Source: Andalucia godoyi
Lineage: Eukaryota; Discoba; Jakobea; Jakobida; Andaluciidae
Direction: 5' to 3'
DNA: 64,000 bases
Assembly: GCA_009859145.1 (NCBI GenBank)
Contig: VRVR01000047.1
Coordinates: 4,934-68,933 of the forward strand
A model generated the notes under the pieces. It was not told the origin of the DNA and did not search any database. It worked only from the letters and a program-made list of their open reading frames with translations. The position numbers and the translations under genes were made by a program. Below are positions 20,908 to 30,621 of the stretch, one piece after another. Position 1 is the stretch's first letter. The number at the start of each line of letters is the position of its first letter.

Positions 20908-22605
20908 TTAGGGGGTGAGCGCTGTGGTGTCTGTGCTGGGGCTGGTGCTGGTGCTAGCGGAACGTGATTCACGAAGGAGGGCTTTCAGCATTTTAAGGCC
21001 CATCCACAGGTAGTTGAGCTTGTTGACAGCAGCAAAACAGTCTCCGATGTCGTAGAAATCGACTTGGAGAATGGACGGAATGAGCGAGTTGTGCGACATG
21101 AACCAGTCGATGCGGCCCTCGAGCACGCGGAACTCATTTGCTTGTGCAGCAAGACTTGGAGAACCGGATGCGATTCCGAGAAGATAGTGGTGCAACATTA
21201 CGACACCCTCGTGGAGACTCAGCAGTGTTGGCGTGTCGTGCTCCGGGTCGAGGTCGACGTTGAACTCACTCACTGCGCAAAACTTGTATCGACTCTCAAT
21301 CAAGTGACACTTTGTAAACAGCAATCCGGCAATCGGCGAGTGCGGTTCATCGATAAACACAACAATCCGTCTTCGAAGACTTGCAACCAGGGACGCCTGC
21401 GATGGCCACGGTGCACATGGACTCGAGTGTTCATAGATTTCATCCGTCAGCCCTGCGTCTTCAAATGCTGCCGCAATGGTATTGTGGATCTCTTCCTTGG
21501 AGTACGACCCAGCGCCCATGACATTCAGCGCAAACAAGAGAACCGTGTCCGGATGGTCATCCAGAAACCCTCGAGCGGGCCTGAGAAAGTCCGCAAGAGG
21601 CTCGTTGGAGGGATCGATCAGCCGCGAAATGCCGCCGGAGTGGCACACATACGCACACTGATTGCCAATCGACGATGCCCGCTTTTTGAGCATGGTGCTC
21701 GACATGAATCGCGCGACCTCTTTTCCTACATTGCAAAACGAAAACTGAATCGGCAATTTGAATCCGCGAACGCCGTCGTGCAGCTGCGCCAGAAAGTCTC
21801 GCTGCTGGTTTGCCACGAAACTCGTTCCCTTTTTCAGCGCAGACGAATTGTGCGTCATGAGCACGCATCGCCGGTTAAGCGCCACATCCCGCAGGTCCCA
21901 ATCGATCATCTGAGTCAGTTCCGCGCTGCACTCGGTATACGGCATGCGGTAGACACGCTCGGCCGTCTTTGCAATGACCGGCGTGGGCCAAAAGACGCGG
22001 TCCGGACCCACGGCACTGGACTCGTACGACCGCGGGATGCAGATCGAGACATGCATGTATCCCGACCAAAACGAACCATCCACCTTTGCCTTTGTTCCCT
22101 TGTCATCGCAAATCAGTCGGAGCCGGCTGTGCGGGACTTCGACCAGAAATTCGCGCCGAACGGCATAGATGGTGCCGGCTGGTGGCAGCACGTCAGACTT
22201 GCAACCGCTGACAACATCGCCCATGACCACATACTCGTTGGGGGCCGGCGAGACGCCCTTCCACACGCTGCAGTCCCCATCCGCCCGCGTGCCTGCGTCG
22301 GTCCACTGCAGTGCATACTCTACGACAGGCACTGCAAAGCGGGGGTCGTTGACACACACGAGGACCGGGACTCCCCGCGAGGAACTCGGGTCGTGGAACC
22401 CCCGCAGAACCACATGGCTCACCTGTACCCACCCAGGCTGCAAATGCGAAATATCCGGCACACACAAGCTCCACTTCCCGTCGTACTTTGGTATGCCTTT
22501 GGTCGTCCACACCGTCCGTAGCGGACACTCCACGATTCGAAACGGATACAGAAGACCGCCGTCCCGCAGCACGGTTTCGTAGTCGGAAGCACCCAACAGC
22601 TCCAT
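20908..22605 (-). CDS. PI-PLC X-domain-like phosphodiesterase, 565 aa
   Basis: Resembles eukaryotic PLC-like phosphodiesterases of the PI-PLC X-domain superfamily, which cleave phosphodiester bonds in (glycosyl)phosphatidylinositols. Residues from ~250: RRCVLMTHNSSA (first catalytic His), GVRGFKL, CHSGG (second His region), LADFLRPARGFLDDHPDTVLLFAL and RIVVFIDEP follow the family order. The N-terminal ~230 residues show DGxW/CVPDISHL-type sugar-binding-like or DM9-like repeats that I cannot assign. The ATG at 22605 is used, but the frame continues upstream (LAVAFG) to a good 3' splice site (TTTTCCTTTCAG ending at 22626) with ACTAAC ~40 nt before it, so a first exon bearing a signal peptide may be missing. 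TAA stop. Confidence 0.8.
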   Translation of the reverse strand: MELLGASDYETVLRDGGLLYPFRIVECPLRTVWTTKGIPKYDGKWSLCVPDISHLQPGWVQVSHVVLRGFHDPSSSRGVPVLVCVNDPRFAVPVVEYALQWTDAGTRADGDCSVWKGVSPAPNEYVVMGDVVSGCKSDVLPPAGTIYAVRREFLVEVPHSRLRLICDDKGTKAKVDGSFWSGYMHVSICIPRSYESSAVGPDRVFWPTPVIAKTAERVYRMPYTECSAELTQMIDWDLRDVALNRRCVLMTHNSSALKKGTSFVANQQRDFLAQLHDGVRGFKLPIQFSFCNVGKEVARFMSSTMLKKRASSIGNQCAYVCHSGGISRLIDPSNEPLADFLRPARGFLDDHPDTVLLFALNVMGAGSYSKEEIHNTIAAAFEDAGLTDEIYEHSSPCAPWPSQASLVASLRRRIVVFIDEPHSPIAGLLFTKCHLIESRYKFCAVSEFNVDLDPEHDTPTLLSLHEGVVMLHHYLLGIASGSPSLAAQANEFRVLEGRIDWFMSHNSLIPSILQVDFYDIGDCFAAVNKLNYLWMGLKMLKALLRESRSASTSTSPSTDTTALTP

Positions 22606-22852
22606 TCCGAATGCAACTGCTAGCACTGAAAGGAAAACACCCGAACCCCCGAAACCTTCCCCTCAGTTAGTCACTCTCCCACCCCTTCTCCGTTTCCCTC
22701 TTCCTCTGCGTCCCACGCGTCGTGCATGCATCAGAAAAGCGCACCTCTCCGACGGAGTTTCCCTCGAACCTTTTCTCCCGATTCAGTCCGCAGTGTCAAT
22801 TGATGCTTTCAGAATTCCCAAAACCTCTGCCTTGCTGTGCAAGACGTGTCGC
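22606..22852. other. Upstream region of PLC-like gene, possible intron
   Basis: On the minus strand: ACTAAC (22665-22670), a pyrimidine stretch and AG at 22627-22626 form a plausible branch point and acceptor. I could not find an upstream exon with a convincing hydrophobic start. Confidence 0.4.
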
Positions 22853-23345
22853 CGTTTCCCGACACTAGCACGTTTGTTTCATAGGGAATTCGTGCTTACG
22901 CACGCTCGGCCAGAATTCAGCCGGTGACACAGGCTCTGCATTTTCGACACTCTTTAACGCAGCATCCGTAGCCATCTATCATTCTATCATTCGTTGGTTT
23001 CATTTTTTTATTCAAATATGGGCGTGTGTGCGCTGGGATGACGCATTCGCCTACGCCTACGCCACTCGACACAGGGCCTCCTAGGTCCCGCAGACCTACT
23101 AAGAGACCACGTGTCACTACGCCTGCTGCTAGGGCCGTCAGAATCAAAATGCACCCTTCTCAAGAACAACGTGTCACGCTGAGAAAGTGGCTCACCGATT
23201 GATCGAGATTGGAACGGAGCGCGGAACATTTATCTGAAGAACGCCGTGAGGCGTGTTAGGGACCTATCCCGTTCCCGGCAACGGGATGCAAGATTGGATA
23301 TGCATGTCTATTCGTAGATATGCAGCATGTTCAGTTTATAATGTA
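22853..23345 (-). repeat. Dispersed repeat family I, copy B
   Basis: Inverted relative to copy A (4087-4475) and near-identical in several blocks of 20-60 bp, including both outer edges. Contains a ~190-bp segment (about 22888-23075) that copy A lacks. It encodes in fragments LRRVHF and RSAGPRRPC like copy A, but with frameshifts. Not an intact gene. Confidence 0.75.
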
Positions 23346-23370
23346 GGAGCTCGTCTTTGATGTTTTGTCT

Positions 23371-23442
23371 GCTGGAGGGTTCGATTATAAATAATTAGAA
23401 ACAAGCAGAAAATACTGGACTTGACTACGGTAGGAACATCGC
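23371..23442 (-). repeat. Dispersed repeat family III, short copy F
   Basis: Shares GAGGGTTCGATTAT, AACAAGCAGAAA and CTTGACTACGGTA with copy H (reverse complement) and the last block with copy G. Lies beside family I copy B. Confidence 0.6.
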
Positions 23443-23615
23443 GTCCCCCACAGATTTAGATAGACAGGCTTTTGATATGATGCTGTTTGATGTTTATACA
23501 CGAAACGGCCAACCGTCTGCACGTCTTCACTCGTTTCTTTTCTGTCGTTCTCTGTTACTCTCTGTGTCGCTCTTCTACCTCTGTGTGTGTGTGTGTGTGT
23601 GTGCTTTTGTTGTGC

Positions 23616-25529
23616 ATGAGTGGGACGAGTAGCGGATGGATAGCGAGTCCATCGCCGCCGCAGCCGCAACCGCAACAGCCGATATCGCAGTCGGATCTGT
23701 CGCTGACAGTTACTCTTCCGCCGCTTCTTTCGCACATCTTGAACGCTCTACAACAGTCTATTGGCGCGTCGAATGTGCGGATCGATGAATTAGAGGCGCT
23801 TTGCGACACCAAGGCTCCAAAGCAAGAGACGCTGCAAGCACTGGCCAATGCAGTGAAGCAGTGGAAAGAGGAGCATAATCGCGATCTGGTTGGTCTGGAA
23901 ACACGATTCAAGGAGAATGTTAATAACACGATTTTGGATGTGGAAAAGAGGTTTCAAAACGAATTTGACAGGCTTGCAGGGCTGCAATTGCAGAGGGAGC
24001 TGCAGAGGGAAGAGCAGCTGCGATCGTGGGTAACGGGAGAGGTTGTGGACAACGTGCTGCAAAGAGTTGCAAAGATGATGGACGATGCACGTACGGAAGA
24101 TGCACGGAAGGTGTCTGCGAGCGTTCAGCATCTGACGAAGCGAGTGCTGGATGCGGAGACCGCACTCGCTGCGTACATCGATACAGAACAAGGACGAAAA
24201 GTGCGCGAACGGCAGGAACTTGAAGAGCGCGTGAACAAGATCGTGTTGGAGGGAATGGCGCAGGCCAAGGAGGAGGCAATCCGCAAAGTCCAGGATGAGA
24301 TCGTCCCGCGCATTGTGCTGCAAGTGCGCGAAGAAATGAACAGACTCGTGCAAGCCCTCGTGAATGCGCAGGTACAAGCATTGATGGACGCGCACGCAAA
24401 GAGCGCAAAACAGGAGCGAGAGTCTTTTGAAGCGCGCATGGGCGGATGCGAAGGACAGCTCGCCAATTTGGCAGCGTTTGTAGGCCAGCTGCGCGCGAGC
24501 TTGGAAGGCCAGACAGAACAAGATGCCCGGGCTGCCAGTGATTTGCAAAAGAAACTTGCGTCGTTTCAGTCCAAGTTCGACTCGCTGCAGGCCGGGTTGG
24601 AGTTCGTCACTTCGCGGTTCATGGAAATGGAGTCGTCGCTCGGGGACAATATCCGCAAGCTGGCAAGTGCGGGAGGTGAGGGTGGTGCGAGCGGGGCGGC
24701 TGCGACGGAATTGCGACGGCGATTGGATGCTCTGCAGATGGAGACCGAGAGAATGAGTGGCATCATCGAGCCTATCCACCATTTCCACGTTTCAGAGTAT
24801 CCTGGCTGGAAATCCGGAGTCGAGAGGACGCAAAACGAGCTCGATGCAATGGTGAGAGCGCAGTTTGAACTTGTCAGCCTGCAGTTCCAGGATTTGTTGC
24901 AGAAGGTCAATCAGTCTGAATCCGCAGCTGCACGCAAGTCGGGAATATCGGCCCTTGCAGAATCGTTGACATCGCTGGAACGCGAGCTGCGTGATGAATC
25001 CGACGCTCGGAACGCTGCAGTCGAAAATGTACTGCAATTGCAGCATCATATGAGAAAACAGCTTCTGAATGAACTTGACGACTTTGCGAGGTGGGATGAT
25101 GTGCAGAAGGCCTTGTGGAACAAAGTTGACCGGTCGGAATGGCCCATGGCCCTGAGCACTTCGAACGCTGTCAGCAGCGCGGGTGGCCCAACTGCGGAAT
25201 CACACTGCGTCAGCTGTCACCAACCGTATGAACGTGCACTGATGACTCCAAGAGGTGCCGCTTCGTCTCGATCGCGAGCCGGCAGCACCGGAAGCGCTCC
25301 GCAGCAAAGTCGGCCGTCTAGCAGCAGATCCATTGGATCTCTGCCAAGTTTACCGGGGACGCTTTCGAATTCTGCCAGCAGACCAACATCCGCCACCGTA
25401 CAGCGGCCTCCTTCTGCATCGCACGGTCACGGGCAAGGACATGTTCCGCATCCTCCAAGCCACCCGCAAGGTGCCTCCGCTGCCCAACGATCTTATCAAC
25501 TGTCGTCTGTTCGCGACTTGCTGCAGTAA
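23616..25529 (+). CDS. Coiled-coil protein with C-terminal CxxC, QRICH2/DUF4795-like, 637 aa
   Basis: ATG at 23616 (MSGTSSGW); the frame is open further up through a GT microsatellite but has no convincing start. A Pro/Gln N-terminus is followed by almost continuous coiled coil (~60-510). Near residue ~510-540 a KVDRSEW segment precedes CVSCHQPYER, reminiscent of the CISCDRP motif that ends DUF4795 proteins such as sperm-flagellar QRICH2. The tail (~545-637) is Ser/Pro-rich and disordered. If the resemblance is real, a ciliary role is likely, but I rate it tentative. TAA stop; 133 bp to the convergent gene. Confidence 0.75.
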   Translation: MSGTSSGWIASPSPPQPQPQQPISQSDLSLTVTLPPLLSHILNALQQSIGASNVRIDELEALCDTKAPKQETLQALANAVKQWKEEHNRDLVGLETRFKENVNNTILDVEKRFQNEFDRLAGLQLQRELQREEQLRSWVTGEVVDNVLQRVAKMMDDARTEDARKVSASVQHLTKRVLDAETALAAYIDTEQGRKVRERQELEERVNKIVLEGMAQAKEEAIRKVQDEIVPRIVLQVREEMNRLVQALVNAQVQALMDAHAKSAKQERESFEARMGGCEGQLANLAAFVGQLRASLEGQTEQDARAASDLQKKLASFQSKFDSLQAGLEFVTSRFMEMESSLGDNIRKLASAGGEGGASGAAATELRRRLDALQMETERMSGIIEPIHHFHVSEYPGWKSGVERTQNELDAMVRAQFELVSLQFQDLLQKVNQSESAAARKSGISALAESLTSLERELRDESDARNAAVENVLQLQHHMRKQLLNELDDFARWDDVQKALWNKVDRSEWPMALSTSNAVSSAGGPTAESHCVSCHQPYERALMTPRGAASSRSRAGSTGSAPQQSRPSSSRSIGSLPSLPGTLSNSASRPTSATVQRPPSASHGHGQGHVPHPPSHPQGASAAQRSYQLSSVRDLLQ

Positions 25530-25662
25530 CGTCTCTTTTTGTTGTTTTTTAATTGTGTTTTTTATTAATTTGCTTTATTGTACATTATTTAAAGTTTTTG
25601 GATGCGTTTATGTCGCATAGGAAAAGAAGAAAAAAGAAAAAAAAGAAAAAAAGAAGACGACG

Positions 25663-28473
25663 TTACTTTCCAGAGGCGAACTTCACATCCGACACGATTT
25701 GGAAAAACTCCTTCTTGACTTCCTGTTCTCGGGACGACTTTGAAGAAGTCATGTGGGTGGAAGAGGGTCGATGCACAAGGCTGCCCGCTGATATTCTGTG
25801 TTTCTGCGGAGTGCTCTGTGATGAAGAGAGAGCGAGAGCGATATCTGTCGGATTCAGCTGTCCAAGAGCTGTGGACGGCCGGCCGCGACTGATCATCCGC
25901 ATGCCACCGCCAAGACCAGGGCCAGGAGACGGCGACACGGCAAGCGCTGACAAGGTTCGCGGAATCGGAGACGCAGCACTGGTAGCATTCCAACCTCCAA
26001 AAGAATTTCCCATGCTGAGAACAGCTTTTCCAGGAGTTGCAGCAATCAGTCGAGCAGAGTCATGCATCAGAGGCTCTTTTCCTCTGTTACTCGAGGAACT
26101 GTTGGCAGACGGATGCGCGGTCGTCGGTCGCTTGCTCACGGCCATCGACTGGGTTCGAGGAAGATGGACAGCAGCTTTGAGCGGAGAAGACTGGATAGAC
26201 AGCGATGATGAGTGGAGAGAAAAATCTTGCAGAAGTCCGGGAGAGGAACTTGGCCGCTGGAGATGGCTGCCGTTGGGTGGAACATGAGCGTTGGTGGGAC
26301 TTGGAGTCCTTGCGCGCATCTTGCCTGCGTTCTCCGGGAGTGTGTCGTACTGGAAAGAAAAGTCACCGGCTGACTGCTTGGAGCCGCGTGGATCCGGACT
26401 GAGAGAGCGGATGTCCAGCGGCGAGCGGATCTTCGATCTGGACATGGCTTCTTGCCCAAGAGTTCGTCCGTCAAACGTTCGCAGTATAAGCTGATCGCTG
26501 TCCAAAATCATTGATCTTGCCACACCCGGGAAGAACGGTTCAGATGCACCAACAGTGGCCGTCAAGTTCAGACCGCTTTCCTCTCCCTCGCTGCGCTCCG
26601 GTCGATCATATACTCCTCTGGATCGAAGGACACGCGCAATTTCTTCTCGTCTCCGTTCTTCTGCTCGAGCGCGAAGAGCTGCGAGATGCTCAAAATGCAG
26701 TCGCGCACGCGCTAGAATCCGGTCAAAGACGTTGAGAGCTGCAATCTGCCTCTTGAGTCTATCCAAGTCGCTTTCCTCCACAGGCGGAACAGGCATCGAT
26801 GCAGAGTGTCGCATTTCTTCGAGTTCGCTGCTGATGCGCTGAGCGTCGTCAAGAGCCTTTGCATCAGACTGGTCAACAAGGGATGGACCGCTGCCTCGAC
26901 TCGCTGCTGCTGCCGCCGCCGCTGCTGCTGCTGCTGCATTGGCCTGATCCAGACGACTTCGCATTTCTACGGTAGCAGCTTCCAGCTTGCGGTTGTGCGC
27001 CGTAAGCTCATCCACTTCTCGCTCCAACTGGGAGATCCTGGACTCCTTGCCTTTGAGTTCCGCGGCCCACTGCTTTCTTTCTTGCTCGAAATTTGCCTCC
27101 AGATTCCGCAAACGTTCTTCGAGTGCCTCCACTGCTGCCGCCGCTCCCTCTGCTTTCGCCCTCCATTTTTCGGTTTCTTCCTGCATTTCCCTCTGAATTG
27201 CTTCGTGTTTTTCTTCGAGCTCAGCAATTCGCCGGGCCATTTCGTCTTCGAGTTCCTGGCGCAGAGCATCCAGCTTCGTCTGCGTTTCCTCCAGAAGCCG
27301 GGCGATTTCCGCCTGCAAGGTCTCAATTTGTTCCTCAGCTCCAGCAAGTTTGTCACGCAAGGACTCCAGTCTTCCTTCATACTCTTCGGCCTGGCGCTCC
27401 ATTTCTTCTCGATGGTCGTCAATCATTTGGTTTTTCTCATCTTCGAAAGCCTGCGCCTGTCTCTTGATCTCGGTTTCCAATTCAACGAGCCGCTTCTTCG
27501 CACCACGGAGTTCCTCGGTTGTCCTTTGTCGCTCCTCTTCGAATTCCTGCCTCATTCGATCCTGCTCCTCCTTGTTCTCTTCATCCTTGTCCTGCAGTCG
27601 TTTCTGAAACTGCTGTTGCAGAGCTTCTCGCTGCTTTTCCATTTCCTGCTGCAGTGTCTCTCGGAGCTTCGCCATGGGATTCGCACCGTCCTCTTCGAAC
27701 ATCACCTTGACAACATCAAATAACGAAAATGTCTCTGGAATATACGCGTCTTTTCTCCCAGCAGCTTTGAACAGCTGTTCTCGAAGTAAACACACTTCCT
27801 TGTACAGCGTCTCGCGAATGTATTCCAACACCCGGTCTCGTCGCACGAGTTTCCCCTTTTGCACGTTCATCTGCACTTCCTTTTCTCCCAGCAACGCTTC
27901 CAGTTCCTGGTTCTTCCTTGCCATTTTTGCCAAGTAATCCTCCATCGTCAGCGGCACCAAGGCATCCGCACCCGGTTTTTTCGAATGCAGAGGAGACCCT
28001 GTGCCGGACTGCGAGTATGGGTGCAAGTGTGGATGCTGTGCTGAATACGACAATGACGCCGAGGCCGACGACGAGAAACTGTGATGACCGATGATCGGGT
28101 GATGCGGCGGAGGTGCAGGTGCCGGTGCAGTGCCGCCGCTGCCGCTTGGAATCGGGACGAGTTCCGATGAAATGCGGCCGAAATTAGAGAGAATGTCCTT
28201 GATGGTGACTTCGACTGCCGCCGCCAAAGCCCGCTCTAGCATAAGTTGCCGCTCGATTAAAGGCCACGCTGGCATGTAGTTCTCTTCGGACTTAAGCACC
28301 AGGCTTACAAACCCAGACTTTAAATCCTGGCATTTGTCATCGAGAATATCAGCTAGTGCGCTAATCCGTCTTTCATGAATCGTCGCCATCGCCATCGCCA
28401 TCGTCGCACCCGTACCCGCACCCGTACCAGCCACAGCCTCGGGCGACATCTGGCTACCGTTGTGCGAATGCAT
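25663..28473 (-). CDS. Long coiled-coil protein, unknown function, 936 aa
   Basis: ATG at 28473, TAA stop. A helical N-terminal domain (~30-105: HERRISALADILDDKC..., ERQLMLERALAAAVEVTIKDIL) may be a small folded module. After a Gly/Pro/His linker, long Glu/Arg/Gln coiled coils run from ~185 to ~520, interrupted by a poly-Ala stretch (~525-540), and the C-terminal ~300 residues are Ser/Pro-rich with many basic-Ser-Pro sites that look phosphorylatable. No enzyme motif. Likely a structural cytoskeletal protein; no homologue recognised. Confidence 0.8.
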   Translation of the reverse strand: MHSHNGSQMSPEAVAGTGAGTGATMAMAMATIHERRISALADILDDKCQDLKSGFVSLVLKSEENYMPAWPLIERQLMLERALAAAVEVTIKDILSNFGRISSELVPIPSGSGGTAPAPAPPPHHPIIGHHSFSSSASASLSYSAQHPHLHPYSQSGTGSPLHSKKPGADALVPLTMEDYLAKMARKNQELEALLGEKEVQMNVQKGKLVRRDRVLEYIRETLYKEVCLLREQLFKAAGRKDAYIPETFSLFDVVKVMFEEDGANPMAKLRETLQQEMEKQREALQQQFQKRLQDKDEENKEEQDRMRQEFEEERQRTTEELRGAKKRLVELETEIKRQAQAFEDEKNQMIDDHREEMERQAEEYEGRLESLRDKLAGAEEQIETLQAEIARLLEETQTKLDALRQELEDEMARRIAELEEKHEAIQREMQEETEKWRAKAEGAAAAVEALEERLRNLEANFEQERKQWAAELKGKESRISQLEREVDELTAHNRKLEAATVEMRSRLDQANAAAAAAAAAAAASRGSGPSLVDQSDAKALDDAQRISSELEEMRHSASMPVPPVEESDLDRLKRQIAALNVFDRILARARLHFEHLAALRARAEERRREEIARVLRSRGVYDRPERSEGEESGLNLTATVGASEPFFPGVARSMILDSDQLILRTFDGRTLGQEAMSRSKIRSPLDIRSLSPDPRGSKQSAGDFSFQYDTLPENAGKMRARTPSPTNAHVPPNGSHLQRPSSSPGLLQDFSLHSSSLSIQSSPLKAAVHLPRTQSMAVSKRPTTAHPSANSSSSNRGKEPLMHDSARLIAATPGKAVLSMGNSFGGWNATSAASPIPRTLSALAVSPSPGPGLGGGMRMISRGRPSTALGQLNPTDIALALSSSQSTPQKHRISAGSLVHRPSSTHMTSSKSSREQEVKKEFFQIVSDVKFASGK

Positions 28474-28861
28474 CTTCTCGCAATACGACCACCCGCCGCT
28501 CCTCTCAGGCGCTTCTGCGATTACTCGTTAAAAATCCTTTTTTATAAAATGATAAATGAATGTCCTACATAATGATCCTAAACGGAATAACAATAAGAAC
28601 GGGGGAAACAGAAACCGTCATGGAAAACTCGAGCCGTTCTCGAAATCAACGAAAACGGTAACCGCTGTAAAGTTTTGCCAAGCGAACTCCGTCTGGCCCT
28701 GGCGGACACCGGTTCGATTCCCGCACTCTTCCCACCTCTTTTTTTTTTTCCTCATCCTCTCGTTTTGATGTTGGTTTCTCTCGCTTCTTCTCCATTTTGC
28801 TTTACTCCTCTTCATTTATTACAACTTAAATTAAATAACAAACCGTAGAGTGTGATGTGGA
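28474..28861. other. Divergent intergenic region with an isolated Pol III B-box-like site
   Basis: Contains GGTTCGATTCCCGC (28710-28723) followed by T12 at ~28739, which looks like a tRNA B-box and terminator. No matching acceptor stem or A-arm could be folded, so I do not call a tRNA. Otherwise no gene seen. Confidence 0.4.
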
Positions 28862-29140
28862 ATGAGCGAGCATCCGAGGCGCTCCGTGCTACGCGAAGGA
28901 TTTGGATTCTTGGCGTCCGTGTTTAGCGGGCTTTCGGCTGCATTCACTCTGGGGAAGTCCCCGCTTCGCATCGCAGAACGAGTGTTTCCGAATCGTCCTC
29001 TTGTGCAGATTGTGGCTGCGGCTCCATTTTCGCTGTTTGCCATCGTCTCCGTGTCTGCGTTCTCTCGAGGCATTGTGGAAGGCGCGTTTGAAGCGTATGA
29101 ACAAGATCACAACAATCGTGTCCCGAGGAAACCTACATGA
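28862..29140 (+). CDS. Small hypothetical membrane-associated protein, 92 aa
   Basis: ATG at 28862, TGA stop. Two moderately hydrophobic stretches (~14-32 and ~46-68) separated by a basic segment (KSPLRIAERVFPNRP) could be a hairpin in a membrane; the C-terminus is polar. The size and basic/hydrophobic pattern would fit a small mitochondrial or ER protein, but there is no motif I recognise. It sits between two minus-strand genes and ends 79 bp before the convergent one. Confidence 0.55.
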   Translation: MSEHPRRSVLREGFGFLASVFSGLSAAFTLGKSPLRIAERVFPNRPLVQIVAAAPFSLFAIVSVSAFSRGIVEGAFEAYEQDHNNRVPRKPT

Positions 29141-29219
29141 CAGCGTGCGGCCGGGGTATTTGGAGCTGAGGAGAAAGGACACTCGTGACTCATAGATCAT
29201 GGGTTCTTGCTGGATGCAT

Positions 29220-30068
29220 CTAGCCGTTGGAGTTTCGCAACCTGTCAATCTCTTCGACGAGTTCGCGGATCAGTCCTTGCTGAAGAAATCCGTACATTGC
29301 AATGCGATCTGATGGCTGCAGCCGCGCCGCGATGCTCCCAACCGCCTTTTCAATCACGCCTGACACAGCAACAGCGGGGCCTCTTGCGCTCCCCAGCGCA
29401 CCACCACCCGTTGCATTTGTCGAAACATTCCACTGCGCCATGCTTGCTGGAAAATGTCCACCGGCGCTCTCGTTGTTGCTATTCATACTTGGATTGGGAT
29501 AGGAATTGGGATTGACGTGGTGACCGGAGGCGGCTGCAGGGTTGGAGAGAGACCTGTAGGCGCGGAGCCTCTGGTCTGCAGTGTACTTTTCTTCTCTCCA
29601 GCCACACTTCCTGTAGTAGTCGCCCGCGATGGTTTCAAACAATTTCTTATTTGCGTCGTTGGACAGCAATGCAAGCACCAGTTCACGATGTGGAAACTGC
29701 TGCTGAGCAACCGTCGCAAGCTGTCTCTTTTCCGCAATCACAATTTCCGCCTGAGCAATCGCAGCTGCAAGCGTTGTGTAACGATCCAGCGCCGACAGGA
29801 ACAACGACTCGTGTGCAGTCCGGTGACTCGCAGGCTTCTCTCGGACCAGCCGCTCCTTTTCTGCCGCCGCAGACGCCTTCATTGCAACCCGCGTACACTG
29901 CTCAGAGTATCTGGATCGCGCATCCGCGTACAGCGAGTGCACAAGCCTTACATTCTCGGGATCACTCAGAAACTGCGTCGCAAGTACCGAAAACGGTGTG
30001 CTGAACGACCGGTACGACGCCATTCCGCTCGCATACTCTTCCAACTGCGATCCCAAATACCTCTCCAT
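29220..30068 (-). CDS. Hypothetical helical protein, 282 aa
   Basis: ATG at 30068, TAG stop. Mostly alpha-helical: residues ~1-175 are charged helices with Ala-rich coiled coil, ~180-235 is an Asn/Ser/Gly-rich linker, and the last ~45 residues form a final amphipathic helix (RIAMYGFLQQGLIRELVEEIDRLRN). No signal, TM or catalytic motif. Function unknown; similar in style to the neighbouring Q/N-rich coiled-coil proteins. Confidence 0.7.
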   Translation of the reverse strand: MERYLGSQLEEYASGMASYRSFSTPFSVLATQFLSDPENVRLVHSLYADARSRYSEQCTRVAMKASAAAEKERLVREKPASHRTAHESLFLSALDRYTTLAAAIAQAEIVIAEKRQLATVAQQQFPHRELVLALLSNDANKKLFETIAGDYYRKCGWREEKYTADQRLRAYRSLSNPAAASGHHVNPNSYPNPSMNSNNESAGGHFPASMAQWNVSTNATGGGALGSARGPAVAVSGVIEKAVGSIAARLQPSDRIAMYGFLQQGLIRELVEEIDRLRNSNG

Positions 30069-30190
30069 CTTTTCTTCTTTTTTTTAATCCTTAAAAAATA
30101 GCAAATGTATAAAATAAACAATCACAATCAACCCATGTAAAATGAGTGGTATTTGCAAAGTTGGAGAGAGAGAAAGGAAAGGAAAAATGA

Positions 30191-30621
30191 AACGGTTGAC
30201 TGCTTTGTGTCTCGGTGTTGAACATCAGCAATGCGATATTCTTTACCGTAGTCAAGTCTGGAATTTCTTTCTTTCTTCACTTTATATTCTCTCTATCTAT
30301 TTCTGCTTGTTCTTCATAATCGAACCCTCAAGGACCCTTTCATTCAAGACAAAGGCAAAGCATCTCACGGCTCCAAAGGGGGGTCTTTCCCAACAAACTC
30401 ACAACCGGCCATGCCCGACGAAGCCGAGAACCAAGAAATCCGTTGATCCGCTTTCGTCGGAGGCGGAGAGAAAGAAGAAGCGATGAAACTTTGATGTAGA
30501 GCAATCTGCATTGAAGAGCTGGTGCTCATCCCAAATTAAAATAAAAACATGTGGCTTGGATCTATCTTTGGTGGCAGCTTAGCCGATGATGATCAATAAG
30601 GATTCATGTTTTGGCGAGCGG
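30191..30621 (+). repeat. Dispersed repeat family III, copy H
   Basis: Inverted relative to copy G (7484-7973) and homologous along ~430 bp with indels. In this copy the reading frame is broken by small indels, while the peptide TVVKSGISF and the end QPAMPDEAENQEIR-stop are still recognisable. A decayed copy of a formerly coding unit is the best reading. Confidence 0.7.

Noticed and set aside
21064-22521. 485-codon plus-strand ORF
   Set aside because: It lies antisense to the PLC-like gene, has no ATG-anchored domain and shows no family motif; it reflects codon bias on the other strand.
23790-24788. 332-codon minus-strand ORF
   Set aside because: Antisense shadow of the 637-aa coiled-coil gene.
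26806-27723. 305-codon plus-strand ORF rich in Phe and Leu
   Set aside because: Antisense shadow of Glu-rich coiled-coil codons (GAA/GAG read as TTC/CTC).
28660-28740. tRNA gene at the GGTTCGATTCC site
   Set aside because: The T-stem has two mismatches in five pairs and no acceptor or anticodon arm can be paired, with or without an intron.
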